DNA of 23,128 bases from an uncultured Christensenella sp. (lineage in GTDB: Bacteria > Bacillota > Clostridia > Christensenellales > Borkfalkiaceae): contig CAJTRW010000029.1 of the NCBI GenBank assembly GCA_910578765.1, positions 1 through 23,128 on the forward strand, given 5' to 3'. The position numbers and the translations under genes were made by a program. Below, piece after piece: positions 13,283-20,100 of the stretch. The number at the start of each line of letters is the position of its first letter. Position 1 is the stretch's first letter. A model generated the notes under the pieces. It was not told the origin of the DNA, searched no databases, and saw only the letters and a program-made list of their open reading frames with translations.

Positions 13283-14377
13283 ATGAAAAAAATAGCTCTC
13301 ATAGGCAGTACGGGCAATATAGGCAGGCAGGCGGCGGAAGTCGTCAGGCGCAACCCCGACAGATACAAAATAGTCGCGCTTGTTTCTGACCGCGACAGCG
13401 CGGAATTTAAAAAACAGGTTGCGGAATTTTGTCCCGCGCTGTATGCCTGCGCTTCGGTCGATAAAGACAAGGCGCTTGAAGCGGCTTGCTCGGGGGCGGA
13501 TATCGTGTTCAATGCCGCGGGCGGCTTTGCGGGGCTGGAATACAGTCTGAAAGCTATACGGGCGGGGCTTCCCGTGGCGCTTGCCAATAAGGAAACGCTT
13601 GTATGCGGCGGAGACTTCGTAACTGCGGAAGCGGCGCGGCGCGGCAGTGAAATTATCCCCGTCGACAGCGAACATTCCGCAATATGGCAGTGTTTGCACT
13701 TCGATAAATCCGCAAAGGTCAGCCGTCTTATCATAACCGCGAGCGGCGGCGCGTTCAGAAATTATCCGCCCGAAATGCTTGACGCCGTTACGCCCGCGCA
13801 GGCGCTTGACCACCCCACCTGGAAGATGGGCAAAAAAATTACCGTAGACAGCGCGACGCTCATGAACAAGGGCTATGAGGTTATAGAGGCAAACAGCCTT
13901 TTCGGCGTTCCTTATGAAAATATAGAGGCGGTAATCCAGCCGCAGAGCATAATACATTCTCTTGCGGAATTTGCGGACGGGTCTTGTCTTGCGCAGATGA
14001 GCTATCCTACAATGGAAATCCCCATACAGCTTGCTTTAAGCTATCCCGAAAGGCTGAAAACCACGGTCAAGCCGCTGGACTTCAAAAACAGCTTTTCGCT
14101 CGGATTCGAGCCGTTGGAAAGGGGAAAATATCCCTGCTTCGATTTGGCTTTGCAGTGCGGCATGCTGGGCGGCACGGCGGCGTGCGCTTTAAATGCCGCC
14201 GACGAGGAAGCGGTAAAGGCTTTCCTTTGCGGCGCGATAAAATTCACGGATATTTACCGTGTTTTGGACGCGGTAATGCAGAGTACGGACGTGCGCAAAG
14301 CGGAAAGCTTTGACCGTCTTGCGGACTGCGACCGTTCCGCGCGTGAAAGCGCTTTGAAATATATTAAAAGGTTATAA
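13283..14377 (+). CDS. dxr: 1-deoxy-D-xylulose 5-phosphate reductoisomerase
   Basis: The 364-aa NADPH enzyme converts DXP to MEP, the committed step of the non-mevalonate isoprenoid pathway, and so feeds uppS two genes upstream. The nucleotide-binding GSTGNIG lies at residues 8-14. The metal site PVDSEHSAIWQ, the flexible-loop region TASGGAFRN, and the DHPTWKMGKKITVDSATLMNKGYEVIEA motif are intact. No Shine-Dalgarno precedes the ATG: only GTATAATAGTA, of which TATAAT is the promoter -10. The stop codon overlaps the rseP start by one base (TAATG). Confidence 0.97.
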   Translation: MKKIALIGSTGNIGRQAAEVVRRNPDRYKIVALVSDRDSAEFKKQVAEFCPALYACASVDKDKALEAACSGADIVFNAAGGFAGLEYSLKAIRAGLPVALANKETLVCGGDFVTAEAARRGSEIIPVDSEHSAIWQCLHFDKSAKVSRLIITASGGAFRNYPPEMLDAVTPAQALDHPTWKMGKKITVDSATLMNKGYEVIEANSLFGVPYENIEAVIQPQSIIHSLAEFADGSCLAQMSYPTMEIPIQLALSYPERLKTTVKPLDFKNSFSLGFEPLERGKYPCFDLALQCGMLGGTAACALNAADEEAVKAFLCGAIKFTDIYRVLDAVMQSTDVRKAESFDRLADCDRSARESALKYIKRL

Positions 14378-15489
14378 TGAATTTACTTTCGGTTTCTTCT
14401 GTTCTGAATACCATACTTGCCGTAGTGCTTGCAATAGTAATATTGCTGGCAATGATAACGATACACGAGTTCGGTCATTACACGGCGGGTAAGATACTTA
14501 AATTCAAGATAAACGAATTTGCCATAGGCTTCGGTCCCAAGCTTTTCAGACGCACGTCTAAAAGAAACGGCGAAGCGTTTTCGGTCCGTCTGCTTCCGCT
14601 GGGCGGATTTTGCGCATTCGAGGGGGAGGACGCCGATACTTTAAACCCCGCAAGCTTTAATAACAAAGCGCCCTGGAAAAGAATTATAGTCTTGCTGTCG
14701 GGTCCGCTTATGAACTATATTCTTGCGGTGCTTTTAATAATAATAAGCTTTTTTTCGTTCGGGCAGATGCTGTTTAAGGTGGGCGCGGTCGCGCCGGTTG
14801 CGGACGAAAGCTATATCGGCTACACCTTGCAGGAAAACGATTTGATATTAAACGTCGACGGAGAGGGGATTTATCTTGTGACCGACATGATGGGCGCGCT
14901 TAAAGGCAAGCACGCGGGCGACGAGGTAAAGGTAAAGCTTATCCGCGGCGGCAAAAAAATAACAACTGTGATAAAATTGCAGGCGGATTGCGATTTTAAA
15001 AATTCCGAGGAAGTGGGTAAAATCTGGCGCGCGCTGGGCGTAGGCACGTACGAGGACGCGGACGGCATAAGTTACTGGGCGGTCGGCACGCAAAATTACC
15101 GCTTCGGATTTTTCGAAACAATAGGCCGCGCGTTCATGTATTCTTTCCGTATAGCGGGTACGATATTCACGGTTTTGGGCGAGCTGTTGACGGGGCATCT
15201 GGGACTTTCGGCAATGGGCGGACCGGTAACCACTATAAAGCTAACCTCGCAAATTGCTTCGCAAAGCGTGCAAAACTTCTTTGAAATAGCCGCTTATATC
15301 GGCGTGAATCTGGCGGTGTTCAATTTATTGCCGATACCCGCGCTGGACGGCAGTAAGGTAGTTTTCTGTCTGATAGAGTGGATATTCCGCAAGCCCGTGC
15401 CGCGGAAAATAGAAGCCGTGATTCACGGCGTGGGATTTTTCCTGATTTTGGCTTTCGCCGTGGTGATAGATATTTTGCAGTTTGTTTAA
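14377..15489 (+). CDS. rseP: Site-2 intramembrane zinc metalloprotease (RseP/RasP)
   Basis: The 370-aa membrane protease cleaves transmembrane anchors such as anti-sigma factors and signal peptide remnants. The zinc motif HEFGH is at residues 30-34 in the first membrane helix. A PDZ-like domain occupies the middle (ENDLILNVDGEGIYLVTDMM...GDEVKVKLIRGG). The third metal ligand motif NLLPIPALDG is near residue 320, followed by the last helix. It overlaps dxr by one base and is translationally coupled. The usual continuation of this cluster (ispG, proS) is absent, and an SDR gene follows instead. Confidence 0.95.
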   Translation: MNLLSVSSVLNTILAVVLAIVILLAMITIHEFGHYTAGKILKFKINEFAIGFGPKLFRRTSKRNGEAFSVRLLPLGGFCAFEGEDADTLNPASFNNKAPWKRIIVLLSGPLMNYILAVLLIIISFFSFGQMLFKVGAVAPVADESYIGYTLQENDLILNVDGEGIYLVTDMMGALKGKHAGDEVKVKLIRGGKKITTVIKLQADCDFKNSEEVGKIWRALGVGTYEDADGISYWAVGTQNYRFGFFETIGRAFMYSFRIAGTIFTVLGELLTGHLGLSAMGGPVTTIKLTSQIASQSVQNFFEIAAYIGVNLAVFNLLPIPALDGSKVVFCLIEWIFRKPVPRKIEAVIHGVGFFLILAFAVVIDILQFV

Positions 15490-15511
15490 AAAGGTAAAAA
15501 TTTCCTTTTTT
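15488..15511 (+). terminator. Probable weak terminator after rseP
   Basis: AAAAAGG and CCTTTTTT pair across an A/T-rich stretch that can add three inner pairs. The stem has few GC pairs but ends in a six-T run. Confidence 0.5.
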
Positions 15512-15537
15512 CCGTATACAAATCCGAACAATTGTGT

Positions 15538-15553
15538 TATAATGTAATTACAT
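15538..15553 (+). promoter_or_regulatory. SDR gene -10 element with overlapping palindrome
   Basis: An extended -10 (TGTTATAAT, box 15538-15543) lacks a good -35. A perfect 12-bp palindrome, ATGTAATTACAT (15542-15553), begins within it and covers the expected start of transcription, so it may be an operator. Confidence 0.55.
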
Positions 15554-15577
15554 TAAATTTAACGGAGATTTATTTTT

Positions 15578-16549
15578 ATGGAAATGAAGGATTTCAGACT
15601 CGACGGAAAAATCGCGCTTGTCACAGGCGCTTCTTACGGCATAGGCTTTGCCATTGCAAGCGGCTTTGCGAAAGCGGGCGCGACGATTGTTTTCAACGAT
15701 ATTAATAAAGAGCTTGTCGAAAAGGGGCTTGCCGCATATAAGGAAGCGGGCATAAAGGCTCACGGATACGTATGCGACGTCACCGACGAGGACGCGGTAA
15801 ACTCAACCGTAAAGCAAATCGAAAAGGAAGTGGGCGTAATCGATATTCTCGTCAACAACGCGGGGATAATCAAGCGCATACCTATGTGCGAAATGACGGC
15901 GGCGCAGTTCAGGCAGGTTATCGACATAGACCTCAACGGTCCGTTTATAGTCGCAAAGGCCGTAATCCCTTCTATGATTAAAAAGGGACACGGAAAAATT
16001 ATTAATATTTGTTCCATGATGAGCGAGCTTGGCAGAGAGACCGTTTCCGCATACGCGGCTGCTAAGGGCGGACTGAAAATGCTTACAAGAAATATCTGCT
16101 CGGAATACGGCGAATACAATATCCAGTGCAACGGCATAGGACCGGGATATATCGCAACACCGCAGACGGCTCCCCTCAGAGAAAAACAGCCCGACGGCAG
16201 CCGTCACCCGTTCGACTCTTTCATAATTTCCAAAACGCCCGCCGGCAGATGGCTTGAAGCGGACGAGCTTGCCGGCCCCGCGGTATTCCTTGCTTCCGAC
16301 GCGTCCAACGCTGTAAACGGACATATCCTTTACGTCGACGGCGGTATACTCGCTTATATCGGCAAACAGCCCAAAAATAAAAAACAAACGCCGCCCCCGA
16401 ACTTTGTTCGGGGGCGGTTTACTGTTGCAATATTCGCGGTTTTGCGTACGGCGCTCCGCACCGTCATTCCGAGGCTTGCCGAAAAAATCTGTTTCGAATT
16501 CTTCGCTGGCGCTCGGCATGACGGAAAAAGCCGTATTTTTTCTGCCTGA
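15578..16549 (+). CDS. SDR oxidoreductase, gluconate 5-dehydrogenase-like, with aberrant C-terminus
   Basis: This is a short-chain dehydrogenase with Rossmann motif TGASYGIG (16-23), NNAG (93-96) and the catalytic triad Ser146, Tyr159, Lys163. The overall sequence fits gluconate 5-dehydrogenase (interconverting gluconate and 5-ketogluconate with NAD(P)) or a KduD-like uronate enzyme. Substrate is inferred only. The native fold should end at DGGILAYIGKQP (about residue 264). The frame then continues for some 55 residues through a terminator hairpin and a dispersed repeat. One extra A in the run at 16373-16377 would give a TAA right after QPKK, so an indel is likely. The start has a CGGAG site. 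Confidence 0.85.
   Translation: MEMKDFRLDGKIALVTGASYGIGFAIASGFAKAGATIVFNDINKELVEKGLAAYKEAGIKAHGYVCDVTDEDAVNSTVKQIEKEVGVIDILVNNAGIIKRIPMCEMTAAQFRQVIDIDLNGPFIVAKAVIPSMIKKGHGKIINICSMMSELGRETVSAYAAAKGGLKMLTRNICSEYGEYNIQCNGIGPGYIATPQTAPLREKQPDGSRHPFDSFIISKTPAGRWLEADELAGPAVFLASDASNAVNGHILYVDGGILAYIGKQPKNKKQTPPPNFVRGRFTVAIFAVLRTALRTVIPRLAEKICFEFFAGARHDGKSRIFSA
16391..16424 (+). terminator. Terminator lying inside the extended SDR frame
   Basis: An 11-bp stem (CCGCCCCCGAA / TTCGGGGGCGG with a short loop) is followed by TTTACTGTT. It is where a terminator would be expected if the gene ended near 16380. Confidence 0.8.
16446..16533. repeat. Dispersed repeat at the SDR/thiT boundary
   Basis: ACCGTCATTCCGAGGCTTGCCGAAAAAATC...GAATTCTTCGCTGGCGCTCGGCATGACGG is a divergent member of the family that ends in (T)GTCATTC/GAATGAC-like arms. 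It forms a loose inverted repeat and lies between two genes facing each other. Confidence 0.6.
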
Positions 16550-16553
16550 GTTA

Positions 16554-17795
16554 TTATTCCGCCGCGCTGTCGCCGTCGGCTTGCTGTTTTTTAATTTTAA
16601 TATCCCTGAAAGACGCAACGCGCTTGTTAAAGCTTTTTGACGTAAGCAACAGCGCGCCCGCAACAATTACCATAATCAAATCTATAAACACGTAGCTGTT
16701 GTAAGCAGTGCTGTACGCCCAGAAGTTGTTGTTTCCCGCGTCGACGGCGTACGCGCCGAAGGCGAACACACCCGAAAGCACGTGCGCGGAAAAGCGAAGT
16801 GCGCCCGCAATTACCGCGCCGAGAATAAATTTAACCTGCGGCGCCCTGTCAAGCGCTTTAAGGTTGGCAAATACTCCCGCAAACCCGACCGAGGCGAAAG
16901 CCATGGGATAGTCGAGTACGAATTGCGCGGGGTGGACGATGTAGGGGTCTTGCATGGCTTGCAAAGCGCCGTAAATAAAGCCGACGAAAAGTCCTTTTTT
17001 AGGTCCGTATATGTAAGCGAAAAGCATCACCGGCAAAAGCGAGGCAAGCGTTACCGAGCCGCCCTGCGGCATTGAAAAAATTTTAATATACGACAGCGCA
17101 AACGACAGCGCTACGCAAATTCCCGCAAGCGCGATGCATCTGCTGTCGAATACAAGCTTGCTTTTCCTGTCCGAAAGGAAAGCCGCCGCAACCGAAACGA
17201 CTGTAAGCGCCGCCGCCGACACGTACAGCCCTACCTGGTTTAGCTTGCCGTATTCGGGCGAGTCGTAATATCCGTCGCCTGAAATGCGCTTCGCAAAAAA
17301 TATAACCAGACAAACTATTACGGCAACCAGCGCCGCCGCAATTACGGACAGAGAAGTTATCAAAGTAATTTTATACACTTTGCGTGAGTAAAGACTTGCT
17401 ATATAGCACGCTGCTATTCCCGCGACTATAGTTCCGCCGAGGACGAGCGGGGGAACCAGTTCCAAAAGCATTGCTTTTTCCTGCGCGTAGCCCTTTTCGG
17501 CAATCTTTTCGAACCCGAGCGCAAGCATTGTGACAATGACCGTCAACGCAAAAGTGACGGATACAGTCAAGGCGGTTTTTACAAAAGCCGCAAACCGCAC
17601 GGGGTTTTTAAACTTCACGAAAATGCCTATGCCGATAAGTATGACCGCCAGCGCTATAGCCGCGTACATAAATACCGACGAAAGCGAGTCCTTCGCGTAG
17701 TCTGCCCAGACTTCTTCGTACAGGTAGTATTTGTCGCCGTTTTCGCCGTATTCGATGCGGTCGAAGAACGATGACAGGAGGGATAAGTGAAACAT
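16554..17795 (-). CDS. ThiT-type thiamine transporter with extra N-terminal membrane domain
   Basis: The 413-aa membrane protein's C-terminal half matches ThiT (YuaJ), the thiamine-binding S component of ECF transporters: LSYIKIFSMPQGGSVTLASLLPVMLFAYIYGPKKGLFVGFIYGALQ and HPAQFVLDYPMAFASVGFAGVF. It needs an ECF module, encoded elsewhere. About 220 N-terminal residues with five or so membrane helices precede it; ordinary ThiT is about 190 aa in total. The frame extends upstream to 17879, but that part covers the riboswitch terminator. AAGGAG at 17801-17806 fixes ATG 17795. The TPP riboswitch confirms the thiamine link. Confidence 0.88.
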   Translation of the reverse strand: MFHLSLLSSFFDRIEYGENGDKYYLYEEVWADYAKDSLSSVFMYAAIALAVILIGIGIFVKFKNPVRFAAFVKTALTVSVTFALTVIVTMLALGFEKIAEKGYAQEKAMLLELVPPLVLGGTIVAGIAACYIASLYSRKVYKITLITSLSVIAAALVAVIVCLVIFFAKRISGDGYYDSPEYGKLNQVGLYVSAAALTVVSVAAAFLSDRKSKLVFDSRCIALAGICVALSFALSYIKIFSMPQGGSVTLASLLPVMLFAYIYGPKKGLFVGFIYGALQAMQDPYIVHPAQFVLDYPMAFASVGFAGVFANLKALDRAPQVKFILGAVIAGALRFSAHVLSGVFAFGAYAVDAGNNNFWAYSTAYNSYVFIDLIMVIVAGALLLTSKSFNKRVASFRDIKIKKQQADGDSAAE

Positions 17796-17813
17796 AAAAC
17801 TCCTTCTACCGCC

Positions 17814-17852
17814 GAAAATAAAAAACGCCCCGTAAAAATACAGGGTACGCCG
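17814..17852 (-). terminator. Riboswitch expression-platform terminator
   Basis: On the minus strand, CG-CCC-GTA pairs with TAC-GGG-CG (one wobble and a two-base bulge, T-rich loop), followed by TTTTTTATTTT. It lies between the aptamer and the ThiT ribosome binding site, as in transcription-terminating TPP riboswitches. Confidence 0.8.
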
Positions 17853-17867
17853 AAAATTATTCTTTGT

Positions 17868-17950
17868 CATATCGCTCAACCATTACGTTGCCGATTCAAA
17901 GGGTATAATCTCAGCCGCGCGCAGACAGCGGGCGGCACCCCCGACGGTAT
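17868..17950 (-). ncRNA. TPP riboswitch (THI element)
   Basis: Read on the minus strand the conserved core is present: CGGGGGTGCC, then GGCTGAGA, ACCCTTTGAA, and a degenerate 3' part ending near GGTTGAGCG. Spacing fits the two-arm aptamer, with a GC-rich P3 arm (CCCGCTGTCTGCGCGC). Binding of thiamine pyrophosphate should favour the downstream terminator and shut off the transporter when thiamine is plentiful. Confidence 0.92.
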
Positions 17951-18010
17951 ATTTAATTATTAAGCCGCAAGGCTCAATGAAATTATAGTTAAATTTATGC
18001 TCAAAGTCAA

Positions 18011-18039
18011 TTGAATTTTACGGAAAAAAGTATTATAAT
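18011..18039 (+). promoter_or_regulatory. Promoter of the YfbR-like gene
   Basis: TTGAAT (18011-18016), a 17-bp spacer and TATAAT (18034-18039). It is followed by a short leader with a GAGG site ahead of ATG 18067. Confidence 0.8.
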
Positions 18040-18066
18040 ATCAATATAAAAATTTACAGAGGAAAT

Positions 18067-18651
18067 ATGTCTTACGATTTTTTTGCTTTCGCCGACAGAA
18101 TGAAGTACATAAAACGTTGGCAGCTTATGCGCTCCGTGCGCGAAGAAAACATAATGGAGCATTCCCAGCAGGTGGCGATGTTCGCGCATGCGCTTGCAGT
18201 AATAAAAAACAGGATTTACGGCGGCAACGTCAATGCGGAAAAGGCGGTGCTTTACGCCGTTTATCACGAGTGCGCGGAGGTCATGACGGGCGATTTGCCC
18301 ACGCCTATAAAGTACTTTGACAACAGTATCCGCGGCGCGTATAAAAATTTGGAAGAAAAGGCAAGCTTAAAGCTTTTGTCCATGCTCCCCAAGGAGCTTG
18401 AAGGCGATTTTGCCGCAAGCATAATCCCCGACGCGCAAAGCGAGGAATACGCAATTATGAAAGCCGCCGACAGGCTTGCGGCGTACGTAAAATGCCTTGA
18501 GGAGCTGCGTTGCGGCAATAACGAGTTTGCGAAGGCGAAAAAGAGTATAGAGGATGACCTTCATTCCCGCAATATGCCGGAAGTGGAATACTTTTTCAAA
18601 AACTTTATAGAAAGCTTTTCCCTTACCTTGGACGAGCTTGACACAATTTAA
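18067..18651 (+). CDS. YfbR-like HD-domain 5'-deoxynucleotidase
   Basis: The 194-aa protein is related to YfbR, which removes the phosphate from deoxynucleoside 5'-monophosphates in the cytosol and serves dNTP balance. MEHSQQVA (His32), the HD region YHECAEVMTGDLPTPIKYF (His67-Glu68) and KAADRLAAYVKC (Asp135) correspond to the metal-binding positions. The canonical HD pair is HE here, an unusual change at a ligand; activity may persist because Glu can bind metal. Length and order of motifs are otherwise typical. It is monocistronic with a strong terminator. Confidence 0.88.
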   Translation: MSYDFFAFADRMKYIKRWQLMRSVREENIMEHSQQVAMFAHALAVIKNRIYGGNVNAEKAVLYAVYHECAEVMTGDLPTPIKYFDNSIRGAYKNLEEKASLKLLSMLPKELEGDFAASIIPDAQSEEYAIMKAADRLAAYVKCLEELRCGNNEFAKAKKSIEDDLHSRNMPEVEYFFKNFIESFSLTLDELDTI

Positions 18652-18691
18652 ATTTAACGCTGTTTGTTTTGGGTAATAATTATTTAATATT

Positions 18692-18728
18692 ACGCCGCGC
18701 GCTTTTAAAAAAAGCGCGCGGCGTTTTT
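18692..18728. terminator. Bidirectional terminator, YfbR-like gene / XRE gene
   Basis: A 14-bp perfect stem (ACGCCGCGCGCTTT / AAAGCGCGCGGCGT) with a short A-rich loop and a TTTTT tail. It sits between converging genes. Confidence 0.92.
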
Positions 18729-18739
18729 AAATAGATTAG

Positions 18740-18958
18740 TTATTTTACGTTTAATATGTCGTCGGCGGAGCAGTCCAAAAATTTGCATAATTTGCTCAAA
18801 GTAGCCAAAGTAGGTTGAGCCCTGCCGGAGCAATATTGCGATACGGTTGCGTTTGTAATGCCTATCGCTTTTGCAATTTCCGTTTTTGTTTTGCCCGAAT
18901 TTTCAATTTCGCGTTTTATATTTTCAGTTATTTGTGCGTCTAAGCTTTCATTAATCAT
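18740..18958 (-). CDS. XRE-family HTH repressor (72 aa) with palindromic operators
   Basis: This compact Cro/CI domain protein reads ITENIKREIENSGKTKTEIA, then KAIGITNATVSQYCSGRAQP and TLATLSKLCKFLDCSADDIL. The recognition helix is near NATVSQYCSG. No other domain is present. Two TTAGGCA-type palindromes lie 13-57 bp upstream, which strongly suggests autorepression. It has no divergent partner: the plus strand beyond the operators holds only dispersed repeats. It is convergent with the YfbR-like gene across a shared terminator. Confidence 0.88.
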   Translation of the reverse strand: MINESLDAQITENIKREIENSGKTKTEIAKAIGITNATVSQYCSGRAQPTLATLSKLCKFLDCSADDILNVK

Positions 18959-18970
18959 AATATTATTTTA

Positions 18971-18985
18971 TTAGGTATTGCCTAA
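18971..18985. promoter_or_regulatory. Operator-like palindrome, site A
   Basis: TTAGGTA-T-TGCCTAA: 7-bp arms with one mismatch, immediately upstream of the XRE gene at 18740-18958. Same motif as site B. Confidence 0.7.
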
Positions 18986-18998
18986 TATATGCCTGACT

Positions 18999-19015
18999 TT
19001 TAGGCACTGCCTAAA
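18999..19015. promoter_or_regulatory. Operator-like palindrome, site B
   Basis: TTTAGGCA-C-TGCCTAAA: a perfect 8-bp inverted repeat with a single central base. The centre is 29 bp from site A, about three helical turns, which suits cooperative binding of two dimers. Confidence 0.75.
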
Positions 19016-19018
19016 TAA

Positions 19019-19185
19019 GATAATATTGATGAAAACCTTAGATTCTTCGGCAAGCCTCAGAATGACAATGCCGTAAAAAACCTTCCCCCTCGGGGGAAGC
19101 CTTTCAAGAACCTTCGCTAACGCTCAGGATGACGTTTTGCTGTCATTCTGAACCCCTTTACGGGGTGAAGAATCTCTCGTCACAA
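19019..19185. repeat. Dispersed repeats, inverted orientation
   Basis: TAGATTCTTCGGCAAGCCTCAGAATGACAA is followed by CCTTCGCTAACGCTCAGGATGACG and then TGTCATTCTGAACCCCTTTACGGGGTGAAGAATC. The last is the reverse complement of units at about 3415 and 3590. A short CCTTCCCCCTCGGGGGAAGCC hairpin is embedded at about 19080-19101. No gene is present. Confidence 0.8.
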
Positions 19186-19211
19186 TGGAGAAGCCTTTTT
19201 GGGCGGCAAAA

Positions 19212-19415
19212 TTATTTATTGTGGTATTCTTCAAACAGGTCGTTGGGCGTACATTCCAAAATATCGCATAATGCCTGTAAGTTATCAAATTTTATGCCCT
19301 TCGTATTATTGTAAACCATTCTGTTAAAATTTTGATAGCTAAGACCTAATTGAATATATAACCAATATTTACTTTTGCCCTTTTCTTTAAGTATATCAAG
19401 AACGCGAAGTTTCAT
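19212..19415 (-). CDS. XRE/YozG-type HTH repressor (67 aa), divergent from SLOG-like gene
   Basis: The small Cro/CI-type protein reads MKLRVLDILKEKGKSKYWLY, then IQLGLSYQNFNRMVYNNTKG and IKFDNLQALCDILECTPNDL, and fits the HTH_26/YozG-like subgroup. The frame remains open much further upstream (to 19652) across the divergent gene, but AGAGG six nt ahead of ATG 19415 marks the real start; ATG 19430 is the alternative. It shares a 106-bp control region with the plus-strand gene at 19522, where two AATGTRTACAT sites lie. It probably controls both. Confidence 0.83.
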   Translation of the reverse strand: MKLRVLDILKEKGKSKYWLYIQLGLSYQNFNRMVYNNTKGIKFDNLQALCDILECTPNDLFEEYHNK

Positions 19416-19437
19416 TTGCAACCTCTTCATTAATTTA

Positions 19438-19449
19438 ATGTATACATTA
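19438..19449. promoter_or_regulatory. Operator-like palindrome near the XRE start
   Basis: AATGTATACATT is a perfect 12-bp palindrome close to the XRE gene start. A near-identical site is at 19492-19503. Confidence 0.65.
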
Positions 19450-19465
19450 TATAGTTCATACATAC

Positions 19466-19494
19466 TTGACAAATAGACAAACAAATTATATAAT
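19466..19494 (+). promoter_or_regulatory. Perfect-consensus promoter of the SLOG-like gene
   Basis: TTGACA (19466-19471), exactly 17 bp, then TATAAT (19489-19494). The expected start is near 19501. Confidence 0.85.
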
Positions 19495-19503
19495 GTGTAC
19501 ATA
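19492..19503. promoter_or_regulatory. Operator-like site over the SLOG-gene promoter
   Basis: AATGTGTACATA matches the palindrome at 19438-19449 in 10 of 12 positions. It overlaps the -10 box and the expected transcription start, where a repressor would block initiation. Confidence 0.6.
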
Positions 19504-19521
19504 ATATAGGGTATACAAACA

Positions 19522-19995
19522 ATGGATAAAATAAATGTAACGTTTTGCGGGCAAAAACAGTTATGCTTATCAAAAGCGGACCACAAAACGTTAATGAATA
19601 ATCTTAAAACCGAATTTCTGAAACTTTTCGAAACATACAAGGAAGAAAACATAGTTTTCTATTTCGGCGGCAACGACGGATTATCTGCAAAAGCGTTTGC
19701 GGCTTTAAGCGAAATGAAGCATGAATTTAAATTCGAAAGAATTTACGTAAGCACTTCTCCCGTGGAGGGATACACCGAGTTTTACGGCTATGACAGGGCG
19801 GTTTTTCCTTTTGACGCAAACAAAACCGGTTGGTCGCACAAGCGCCGCCGCAACGAATGGCTTGTAAACATTGCGGATATTATTTTTGCGTACAAGCCGG
19901 TAAATTCCGTTACGGACGCTTATATGCTGGAATGTGCCGAGGCGCGCAAGCAAATTACGGACAAGCCCGAAATTTTTTTTGTAACTTCGCGGTAA
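19522..19995 (+). CDS. SLOG/DUF1273-like putative nucleotide-binding protein (157 aa)
   Basis: The soluble protein appears to have a Rossmann-like SLOG fold: INVTFCGQKQL at the start (compare VTFxGHR in DUF1273/YpsA), VFYFGGNDGLSAKAFAALSEMK in the middle, then ERIYVSTSPVEGY, and RRNEWLVNIADIIFAYKPVNSVTDAYMLECAEAR near the C-terminus, where the family has its 'xxNxxMVDxSDxLIAY' segment. SLOG proteins bind nucleotide-derived ligands and turn up in phage, defence and signalling loci. No effector domain or partner gene is present here. No Shine-Dalgarno is seen. The divergent XRE gene probably represses it. Confidence 0.65.
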   Translation: MDKINVTFCGQKQLCLSKADHKTLMNNLKTEFLKLFETYKEENIVFYFGGNDGLSAKAFAALSEMKHEFKFERIYVSTSPVEGYTEFYGYDRAVFPFDANKTGWSHKRRRNEWLVNIADIIFAYKPVNSVTDAYMLECAEARKQITDKPEIFFVTSR

Positions 19996-20013
19996 AAAAT
20001 TTTTCAAAAAAAA

Positions 20014-20100
20014 TTAAACTCAGGTTAATTTTTTGTTGACAAAACAAATATGACGGAATATAATATGTATTGTAAAAAAATAATCCGAGGTTAATTTTAT
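20014..20100. promoter_or_regulatory. feo control region: GGTTAA sites around the promoter
   Basis: AAATTAA and TTAATTT form an inverted repeat (about 20011-20033) containing CAGGTTAATTTT, and GAGGTTAATTTT recurs at 20086-20098, overlapping the feoA ribosome binding site. A third TTAACC-AC-GGTAAA inverted pair is at 20337-20350 between the two feoA genes. AGGTTAA is a half-site style used by DtxR/MntR-type iron or manganese regulators. The assignment is inferred. Confidence 0.5.
20036..20064 (+). promoter_or_regulatory. feo operon promoter
   Basis: TTGACA (20036-20041), a 17-bp spacer and TATAAT (20059-20064): both boxes perfect. Confidence 0.88.

Noticed and set aside
17796..17879. Longer N-terminus for the ThiT-like protein
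   Set aside because: The extra codons coincide with the riboswitch terminator and ribosome binding site; ATG 17795 has an ideal AAGGAG.
19416..19652. Extended N-terminus of the XRE gene reaching into the SLOG-like gene
   Set aside because: It would run through the divergent promoter and the coding part of another gene. The HTH domain is complete from 19415.
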